64,000 nucleotides of DNA from positions 1,240,001-1,304,000 of the forward strand of contig OY968767.1 of NCBI GenBank assembly GCA_963695375.1. The letters run 5' to 3'. Below, piece by piece: positions 57,920 through 64,000 of this stretch. Within the stretch, counting starts at the first letter, position 1; every line of letters begins with the position of its first letter. The notes under the pieces are model-generated. The model did not search any database. It worked only from the letters and a program-made list of their open reading frames with translations, and was not told the origin of the DNA. The position numbers were made by a program, and so were the translations under genes. This stretch comes from JACCVL01 sp963695375 (GTDB lineage Bacteria; Actinomycetota; Actinomycetes; Propionibacteriales; Nocardioidaceae).

Positions 57920-59973
57920 CCGCCGATGCGGCCGCCGTCGACGCGGTAGGCGACCACGACGGTGGGGATCGGGTAGCGCTTCGTGTGCGGCCAGGTGCTC
58001 GCCTGGTCCTCGAACGTCGCTCCGTCGATCTCGCCCGGGTGCTGCACCGCGGCGAACACGGTGCGCTGGTCCCGCGAGATCAGCGGCCCGCAGCACTCCG
58101 CCCCGGTGGGGACGGTGAGGAACTGCAGCACCTTGCCCCGCTGCGTCCCGGCCGTGGGCACCGCGAACATGCCGTCGTGCGAGCCGAGCTGGTTGCCGTC
58201 GGTGGAGATCCAGAGGTGGCCGTGCTTGTCGAAGGCCACGTTGTCCGGGCAGGAGATCGGGCTGACCTGTTCCTTGGGGTAGCCGGCGAAGTAGGTCTCG
58301 GGAGCCTCCGGGTCACCGCACACGAGCATCAGCACCCAGTCCGCCCGGGGCGCGGCGTGGTTCCCGTTGCGCGGGGTCAGCTCGAGCACATAGCCGTTGC
58401 GGTTGCCCGACTCCCGGACCAGCGGCCCGTCCAGCGACTCCCGGACGTGGCTCGATCCCAGCGGGTTCGCCTCGTCGGTCGGGTACTCCGTGCCGCGGTC
58501 GGAGTTGTTGGTGAGCGCGGCGTACAGCCGGTTGTTGACCGGGTTGACCTCGACGTCCTCGGGCCGGTCCATCCGGGTCGCACCGACCGCGTCCGCGGCC
58601 AGCCGGGTGTCGATCAGCACGTCCGCCACGCTCATGCCGGCGACGTAGGACTCGGTGTCGCTGGTGAGCGGGACCCACTCCACCACGCCGTCGTACTCCG
58701 GCCGGGGGTCGCGCGCCTCGTCCACGAAACGGCCGACCGACAGCGTCCCCGAGTCGAGGATGGACAGGTTGTGCGCGCGGTCGGCGGCGGAACCGCCGTC
58801 CCGGTACCGCTTGCGGGACACGAACCGGTACATGTAGTCGCCGCGCTCGTCGTCGCCGGTGTAGGCCACCACCCGGCCGTCGGGGGCGAAGGTCAGGTTC
58901 GCGGTCTCGTGCTTGAGCCGGCCGAGCATGGTGCGCTTCTTCGGCGTGCTCGTCGGGTCCAGTGGGTCGATCTCGACCACCCAGCCGAAGCGGAACGGCT
59001 CGTGCGGCTCCTTGGACAGGTCGAAGCGAGGGTCCACCTTGTGCCAGCCTCGACCGGCGGAGCCGGTGATGCCGTACCGGTCGTAGCTGGTCTCGTAGGC
59101 CGGGTCCCGCCCGTTGCTCGCCTCGAAGTACTGGTTGAAGTTCTCCTCGCCGGACAGCACCGTGCCCCAGGGCGTGATCCCGCCGGCGCAGTTGTTCAGC
59201 GTGCCGAGCACCCGGGTCCCACTGGGGTCGCGGCGGGTCTGCAACCGCCGTGTCCCGGCGGCCGGTCCGGTGACCTCGAACGGGGTGTGCGCGGTGTACC
59301 GGCGGTTCAGCGTCGCCCGCTCGACCGGCACCCGCTCGTACGACCCGAGCCGGTCGCCGCGCTTGATCTCCACGACGGACATCCCGTGCGCCATCATCGA
59401 GATCCGTCGGACCTCGTCGGCCGAGTAGCGATCGGTGGGGAACATCAGGTTCTCGTCGGTGTACTCGTGATTGACCGCCATCACGAACCGCCCCCGCCGC
59501 CCGGGGACGGGCAGCACGCCGACGTAGTCGCAGTTGTAGCCGAACTGCTTTGCCTGCGCCGCGGGGGTCTGGCGGTACACGTCGAAGGCGGGCGCTCCGG
59601 CCTCCACCGGGTCGCCCCAGCCGATCAGCAGGTCGTAGTCGTAGCCGACCGGGACGGTCACGTTGTCCCGGGTGTTCGGCGCCACCGGGTCGAAGCTCAG
59701 CGCGCCCGGGCGGGACCGTTCTCCGGTGACCGCGTCCGCGGTGCTCGGCCGGGCCAGCGCCCCCACCAGCAGCGCGGCCGAGCCGGTGGCGACGCCGCCA
59801 AGCAGCGACCGGCGAGCGATCGCCCGCTGCAGCACGTCGCCGATGTGCGGGTTGCCGGAGGTGTTCGGCTCGGGATGGTCGCAGGCGTTGCCGCAGCGGT
59901 ACGTGCAGGTCATGCGGCTGCGTGAGCCGTGCGGGCCGCGGACGGCCACGAGAGGCAGGAGACGAGGTGACAT
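57916..59973 (-). CDS. phoX: PhoX-family (DUF839) phosphatase-like protein, Tat-exported
   Basis: A 685-residue exported beta-propeller protein. The Tat motif is ARRSLLGGVATGSAALLVG, with the arginine pair at residues 54-55. PhoX landmarks are VMAVNHEYTDENLMFP, NNCAGGITPWGTVLSGEENF, GWVVEIDPLDPTSTPKKRTM and RPEDVEVNPVNNRLYAALTN, which bind calcium and iron. The family hydrolyses phosphomonoesters outside the cell. Before the Tat motif it has three cysteines in TCTYRCGNACDHPEPNTSGN, spaced by three residues. The ATG is chosen for GGAGGA 6 nt upstream; a later start at 59913 is possible. It converges on the prenyl synthase. Confidence 0.9.
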   Translation of the reverse strand: MSPRLLPLVAVRGPHGSRSRMTCTYRCGNACDHPEPNTSGNPHIGDVLQRAIARRSLLGGVATGSAALLVGALARPSTADAVTGERSRPGALSFDPVAPNTRDNVTVPVGYDYDLLIGWGDPVEAGAPAFDVYRQTPAAQAKQFGYNCDYVGVLPVPGRRGRFVMAVNHEYTDENLMFPTDRYSADEVRRISMMAHGMSVVEIKRGDRLGSYERVPVERATLNRRYTAHTPFEVTGPAAGTRRLQTRRDPSGTRVLGTLNNCAGGITPWGTVLSGEENFNQYFEASNGRDPAYETSYDRYGITGSAGRGWHKVDPRFDLSKEPHEPFRFGWVVEIDPLDPTSTPKKRTMLGRLKHETANLTFAPDGRVVAYTGDDERGDYMYRFVSRKRYRDGGSAADRAHNLSILDSGTLSVGRFVDEARDPRPEYDGVVEWVPLTSDTESYVAGMSVADVLIDTRLAADAVGATRMDRPEDVEVNPVNNRLYAALTNNSDRGTEYPTDEANPLGSSHVRESLDGPLVRESGNRNGYVLELTPRNGNHAAPRADWVLMLVCGDPEAPETYFAGYPKEQVSPISCPDNVAFDKHGHLWISTDGNQLGSHDGMFAVPTAGTQRGKVLQFLTVPTGAECCGPLISRDQRTVFAAVQHPGEIDGATFEDQASTWPHTKRYPIPTVVVAYRVDGGRIGG

Positions 59974-60105
59974 GAGGTCCTCCAGGTCGGGGGGCGACGG
60001 GCTGCCGGCGCGAGGCTACGCAGACCGGTGGAGCGGGATCGGGCCGGCAGGTGAACGCGGACCGACGGTCGGGTGTCCGGGGGCAGTCTGCCCGTTATGG
60101 ACGTA

Positions 60106-61032
60106 TCAGGCCATACCCTCAGCGGCGACGCAGACCGGCTCACGGGCCGCGCGGGCGGTCCGCCGGCTGTGGACGACCGCCTCGGCGGTGACGACGACCA
60201 GCGCGGTCCACACCAGTCCGAACCCGACCCACCGGGCCGCCGTCATCGGCTCTTGGAACACGACCAGCCCGAGCACGAACTGCATCACCGGCGCGACGTA
60301 CTGCAGCATCCCGATGGTGGTCAGCCGCACCCGGGGGGCGGCGGCACCGAACAGCAGCAGCGGCAGTGCCGTGATCGCCCCGGTGCCGACCAGCAGCACC
60401 GGGTGCAGCCAGCTGCCGGCGTCCAGCGACCCCAGTCCCTGAGCCTGCAGCACGACGAGGTAGACCAGCGCGACCGGCGTCAGCAGCATGGTCTCCACCG
60501 CCAGGCCCTCGACGGCACCGACCGCGGCTCGCTTCTTCAGCAGTCCGTAGGTCCCGAAGGACGCGGCCAGCACGAGCGCGACGACCGGCAGTCGCCCGTA
60601 GTCCACGGTGAGCTCGATGACGCCGATCCCGGCGACGGCGAGCCCGACCCACTGCCACGGTCGCAGCCGTTCGCCGAGCAGTGCCACGCCGAACAGCACC
60701 AGGACCAGCGGGTTGATGAAGTAGCCGAGGGCCGTCTCGACCACGTGGCCGTGGGTCACGCCCCAGATGAACGTCACCCAGTTCACCGAGATGACGCCGG
60801 CGGCGAGCACCAGCAGCCCGAGCCGACGCCGGTCGCGGATGACGAGGGCGAGTCGACCGCGCAGCCGCAGCACCACGACGAGCAGCCCGACCACGACCAG
60901 CGACCAGACGATCCGGTGCGCCAGCACCTCGACCGCGCCGGCGGGATCGAGCAGCGGCCAGTACAGCGGGAAGATTCCCCAGATGCTGAAGGCGGCGAGG
61001 CCGAAGAGGAAGCCGCGTCTCTCCTCGCTCAC
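60106..61032 (-). CDS. rarD: EamA family transporter RarD
   Basis: A 308-residue membrane protein with ten spans in two EamA repeats. FGLAAFSIWGIFPLYWPLL opens the family, HRIVWSLVVVGLLVVVLRLR and VNWVTFIWGVTHGHVVETAL and GYFINPLVLVLFGVALLGE are typical RarD segments. Chloramphenicol resistance is the historic name; the natural substrate is unknown. It starts with GTG overlapping the korB stop, so it is in the kor transcript. The longer frame open to 62043 is ignored. Confidence 0.9.
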   Translation of the reverse strand: MSEERRGFLFGLAAFSIWGIFPLYWPLLDPAGAVEVLAHRIVWSLVVVGLLVVVLRLRGRLALVIRDRRRLGLLVLAAGVISVNWVTFIWGVTHGHVVETALGYFINPLVLVLFGVALLGERLRPWQWVGLAVAGIGVIELTVDYGRLPVVALVLAASFGTYGLLKKRAAVGAVEGLAVETMLLTPVALVYLVVLQAQGLGSLDAGSWLHPVLLVGTGAITALPLLLFGAAAPRVRLTTIGMLQYVAPVMQFVLGLVVFQEPMTAARWVGFGLVWTALVVVTAEAVVHSRRTARAAREPVCVAAEGMA

Positions 61033-62162
61033 CCGCGAGGCTGCCCGACGGCCCAGGCGTCCTTGCCGGCGATCAGATCGGCGAGACTGCCGCGCCCGCT
61101 GGTTCCGATCGCCGTGTCCACCTGCGCCCGGGCGAGGTCGTCGTAGGTCGGCCGTTCCACCTGCCGGAAGATCCCGACCGGAGCCTGCGTGATGGCGCCC
61201 GCGTCGGTGAGCCGGGAGAGGGCGAAGGCCGTGGTCGGGTCGTCCGCGTGGGCGTCGTGCAGCACGAGATCGGACTCGTCGACCAGCTCCAATCCGGCAC
61301 CGCCCGCGTCGTCCGCGCCGGCGCCGGCGACGCGCACCACCCGCACCGCGCTGGAGCCTGGCACCCGGGCCACTCCCAGGCCGCCGCCCGGTCCGAACCG
61401 CACCGGCCGACCGTGCTCCAGCGGGATCAAGGCGGATTCCTTGCGATCGTTGTCCTTGACCGCGTCGAACGCGCCGTCGTTGAAGATCGGGCAGTTCTGG
61501 AAGATCTCGACCAGGGCGGTCCCCCGGTGAGCAGCCGCCTCGCGCAGCACCGCGGTCAGGTGTCGCCGGTCCGAGTCCACGGTGCGGGCCACGAACGTGC
61601 CTTCCGCACCGAGAGCGAGCGACACCGGGTTGAACGGGCTGTCGACCGATCCGGCCGGCGTCGACTTGGTCACCTTGCCGGTCTCCGAGGTGGGTGAGTA
61701 CTGCCCCTTGGTCAGCCCGTAGATCCGGTTGTTGAACAGCAGGATCGTCATGTTGACGTTGCGGCGCAGCGCGTGGATCAGGTGGTTGCCGCCGATCGAG
61801 AGCGCGTCGCCGTCGCCGGTCACCACCCAGGTGGACAGGTCGGGCCGGGACACCGCGAGACCGGTGGCGATCGCCGGGGCGCGGCCGTGGATCGAGTGCA
61901 TGCCGTATGTGTCCAGGTAGTACGGGAACCGGGCGGCACATCCGATGCCGGAGACGAAGACGATGTTCTCCCGGCGCAGTCCGAGGTCGGGCAGGAAACC
62001 CTGGACCGCGGCCAGCACCGCGTAGTCGCCACACCCGGGACACCAGCGGACCTCCTGGTCGGAGGCGTAGTCCTTGCGGGTCTGCTCGGCCTCACTCGTC
62101 GGCACCCCGGACAGGCCCGCCCGGGCCAGGCCCGTGGGGGAAGGCAGGTCGACCGTGGTCAT
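61029..62162 (-). CDS. korB: 2-oxoacid:ferredoxin oxidoreductase subunit beta
   Basis: A 377-residue thiamine diphosphate subunit. RWCPGCGDYAVLAAVQGFLP contains the family cysteines, SGIGCAARFPYYLDTYGMHS and the ThDP motif VTGDGDALSIGGNH, with FNNRIYGLTKGQYSPTSETG. With KorA it decarboxylates 2-oxoglutarate to succinyl-CoA and reduces ferredoxin, as an alternative to the normal dehydrogenase in mycobacteria. It overlaps korA by 4 nt. Confidence 0.92.
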   Translation of the reverse strand: MTTVDLPSPTGLARAGLSGVPTSEAEQTRKDYASDQEVRWCPGCGDYAVLAAVQGFLPDLGLRRENIVFVSGIGCAARFPYYLDTYGMHSIHGRAPAIATGLAVSRPDLSTWVVTGDGDALSIGGNHLIHALRRNVNMTILLFNNRIYGLTKGQYSPTSETGKVTKSTPAGSVDSPFNPVSLALGAEGTFVARTVDSDRRHLTAVLREAAAHRGTALVEIFQNCPIFNDGAFDAVKDNDRKESALIPLEHGRPVRFGPGGGLGVARVPGSSAVRVVRVAGAGADDAGGAGLELVDESDLVLHDAHADDPTTAFALSRLTDAGAITQAPVGIFRQVERPTYDDLARAQVDTAIGTSGRGSLADLIAGKDAWAVGQPRG

Positions 62163-64000
62163 GCGCGCACCTCCGGGGCTGTCGCGTCCTCGGCGGCGTC
62201 CGCGGCGCCGATGTCCCGCAGGTGGTCGCGCAGCATCTCGGCGAGCGCGGCGGCCTTGAACGGCAGGCCGCGGACCTGGTTCTCGCTGCGCGCGTCCACC
62301 AGGTAGGCGGCTCGCAACAACAGCGCGAGCTGGCCGAGGTTCATCTCCGGCACGACCACCCGCTCGTAGCGGCGCAGCACGTCCCCGAGATCGCTGGGCA
62401 GCGGGTTGAGGTGGCGCAGGTGCACCTGGGCCACCCGCAGCCCGTCCCGGCGGACCCGCCGGACGGCAGCGCCGATCGTGCCGTAGGTCGACCCCCAGCC
62501 GACCACCAGCACCCGGGCACCCGCACCGTCGGCCCGGCCCGGGTCGTCGACCTCGGTCGGCGGCAGGGTGTCGGCGACCGCGTCCACCTTCGCCTGGCGG
62601 AGTCGGACCATCGTGTCGTGGTTGTCGGGGTCGTAGGAGATGGCACCGGTCTCGTCAGCCTTCTCCAGGCCGCCGATGCGGTGCATCAGGCCGGGCGTTC
62701 CCGGGACCGCCCACGGGCGGGCCAACGTCCCCGGCTCCCGCTTGTACGGCAGGAAGTCCCCGCCGTCCTCGGTCGCGTTGCTGACCGTCGCGAAGCCCGG
62801 CTCGATGACCGGCAGGTCGTCGACGTCCGGCAGCAGCCACGGCTCCGAGCCGTTGGCGAGGTAGCCGTCGGACAGCAGCATCACCGGCGTGCGGTACGTG
62901 ATCGCGATCCGGGCCGCCTCCAGGGCGGCATCGAAGCAGTCGGCGGGCGACCGCGGTGCGACGACCGGCAGCGGTGCCTCCCCGTTGCGGCCGAACAGCG
63001 CTTGCAGCAGGTCCGACTGCTCGGTCTTCGTGGGCAGTCCCGTCGAGGGCCCGCCGCGCTGGATGTCACACACCACCAGCGGAAGCTCGAGCATCACCGC
63101 CAGTCCGATCGTCTCGGACTTGAGGGAGACGCCGGGGCCGGACGTGGTGGTGACGCCCAGCGCACCGCCGAAGGAGGCGCCCAGCGCTGCACCGACGCCG
63201 GCGATCTCGTCCTCGGCCTGGAAGGTCGTGACGCCGAAGTTCTTGTGCTTGCTCAGCTCGTGCAGCACATCGGACGCGGGCGTGATCGGGTACGCGCCGA
63301 GGAACAGCTCCAGCCCCGACTGCTGGGCGGCCGCGATCAAGCCGTACGCGAGCGCGGTGTTGCCGGTGACGTTGCGGTACCGCCCGACCGGCATCACCGC
63401 GGGCTTGACCTCGTAGCGGACCGCGAACGCCTCGGTGGTCTCCCCGTAGTTCCACCCGGTGCGGAATGCCGTGACGTTGGCGTCCCGCAGGGTGGGTTTG
63501 GCGGCGAAGCGAGTGGTGAGGAAGTCGATCGTGGGCTCGCCGGGTCGGCCGTACATCCAGCTCAGCAGGCCGAGTGCGAACATGTTCTTGGCGCGGGCCG
63601 CGTCCTTGCGGCTGAGTCCGAACTCCTTGACCGCCTCGACGGTGAGCGTGGTCAGGTCCACGGCGTGCACCTGGAACTGCTCGAGCGTGCCGTCCTCCAG
63701 CGGGTTCTGTGCATATCCCGCCTTGGTCAGGCTGCGGGCACCGAAGTCGTGGGTGTCCACGATCACGGTGGACCCGCGCGGGACGTCCCCCACGTTGGCC
63801 TTGAGCGCGGCGGGGTTCATCGCCACCAGCACGTCCGGCGCATCGCCGGGGGTGAGGATGTCGTGGTCGGCGAAGTGCACCTGGAAGCTGGAGACACCGG
63901 CCATGGTCCCCTGCGGCGCCCGGATCTCGGCCGGGAAGTTGGGCAGCGTCGAGAGGTCGTTCCCGAACGCGGCGCTCTCCTGGGTGAAGCGGTCGCCGGT
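62159..64000 (-). CDS. korA: 2-oxoacid:ferredoxin oxidoreductase subunit alpha, N-terminus outside window
   Basis: The frame runs off the right edge, so the start of the gene is missing and 613 residues are visible. The N-terminal part is the gamma domain (FQVHFADHDILTPGDAPDVL, VDTHDFGARSLTKAGY), the rest is the alpha domain with FLGAYPITPASDVLHELSKH, TFQAEDEIAGVGAALGASFG and TTSGPGVSLKSETIGLAVML. Such a gamma-alpha fusion is normal for actinobacterial KorA. An ATG at 63902-63904 is internal, as the frame continues through TGDRFTQESAAFGNDL upstream. Confidence 0.92.
   Translation of the reverse strand, partial: TGDRFTQESAAFGNDLSTLPNFPAEIRAPQGTMAGVSSFQVHFADHDILTPGDAPDVLVAMNPAALKANVGDVPRGSTVIVDTHDFGARSLTKAGYAQNPLEDGTLEQFQVHAVDLTTLTVEAVKEFGLSRKDAARAKNMFALGLLSWMYGRPGEPTIDFLTTRFAAKPTLRDANVTAFRTGWNYGETTEAFAVRYEVKPAVMPVGRYRNVTGNTALAYGLIAAAQQSGLELFLGAYPITPASDVLHELSKHKNFGVTTFQAEDEIAGVGAALGASFGGALGVTTTSGPGVSLKSETIGLAVMLELPLVVCDIQRGGPSTGLPTKTEQSDLLQALFGRNGEAPLPVVAPRSPADCFDAALEAARIAITYRTPVMLLSDGYLANGSEPWLLPDVDDLPVIEPGFATVSNATEDGGDFLPYKREPGTLARPWAVPGTPGLMHRIGGLEKADETGAISYDPDNHDTMVRLRQAKVDAVADTLPPTEVDDPGRADGAGARVLVVGWGSTYGTIGAAVRRVRRDGLRVAQVHLRHLNPLPSDLGDVLRRYERVVVPEMNLGQLALLLRAAYLVDARSENQVRGLPFKAAALAEMLRDHLRDIGAADAAEDATAPEVRA

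Noticed and set aside
60051..60068. Rex operator near rarD/phoX
   Set aside because: GTGAACGCG matches the left half, but the right half reads GACCGA and does not fit TTCACAA.
60040..60070. PHO box before phoX
   Set aside because: One GTTCACC (minus strand, 60051-60057) is present, but neighbouring 11-bp units match at only about 4 of 7 bases. A true PHO box needs at least two good direct units.
59974..60105. A gene in the 132-bp gap between phoX and rarD
   Set aside because: No frame with a ribosome site or sensible composition on either strand.
60096..60115. TATGG...CCATA inverted repeat at the end of rarD
   Set aside because: Arms of only 5 bp with a 10-nt centre, overlapping the rarD stop; likely chance.
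1..64000. tRNA, rRNA, riboswitches, insertion sequences, prophage
   Set aside because: Reading the gaps showed no cloverleaf or rRNA-like sequences, no transposase or integrase genes, and no known riboswitch core such as a B12 box near the hem genes. A covariance-model scan would be needed to be certain.

Overview
The window is 64 kb of very GC-rich DNA, roughly 70-75% by eye, and almost completely coding. Starts are GTG or ATG, and 4-8 nt overlaps between consecutive genes are common. Gene content points to an actinobacterium: a 33-aa bS22-type ribosomal protein, BldN-like and BdtA-like regulators, Rex, a menaquinone pathway with a MenJ-type reductase, and KorAB. I cannot fix the genus. A relative of Streptomyces, Frankia or Geodermatophilus fits. 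No rRNA, tRNA, CRISPR array, insertion sequence or prophage was seen, and no gap between genes exceeds 300 bp.

Layout. (1) 1-8.7 kb: a 5'-truncated sugar phosphate isomerase, proline dehydrogenase, a TetR regulator with an ABC exporter, proC, an AcuC-type deacetylase, a BdtA-like regulator, bS22, an SDR protein and an acyltransferase. (2) 8.7-13.9 kb: a BldN-like ECF sigma factor and its RsbN-like membrane anti-sigma factor, a SerB-like HAD hydrolase, an acyl-CoA ligase and a small glutaredoxin. (3) 13.9-22.8 kb: rex-hemA-hemC-hemD-hemB, a secreted transglycosylase-like protein on the opposite strand, and hemL. (4) 22.8-27.4 kb: a histidine phosphatase, then cytochrome c maturation system II (TlpA-like lipoprotein, CcdA, ResB, CcsB). 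(5) 27.5-29.3 kb: a small membrane protein, a PLP dehydratase, a DUF4229-like protein and a 4 x 22-bp tandem repeat. (6) 29.3-40.9 kb: menaquinone genes menA, menE, menC, menD, menF, menG and a menJ-like reductase, with two tandem GGDEF proteins between menD and menF. (7) 40.9-57.9 kb: the complete nuoA-N operon followed by a polyprenyl diphosphate synthase. (8) 57.9-64 kb, minus strand: a PhoX-type protein, RarD, and korB and korA, the last running off the window.

How it fits together. Most of the window builds an electron-transport chain: heme, c-type cytochrome assembly, menaquinone with its side chain, and complex I. Two sites resembling the Rex operator, one before rex-hem and one before menJ-nuo, suggest that the NADH/NAD+ ratio controls heme and complex I supply together. 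Two promoters of the type recalled for BldN, one before the anti-sigma gene and one before the transglycosylase, suggest an autoregulated envelope or differentiation module in the same neighbourhood. From memory, the gene order largely matches Mycobacterium tuberculosis Rv0498-Rv0562. The sigma pair, rex, the GGDEF pair and nuo are the differences.
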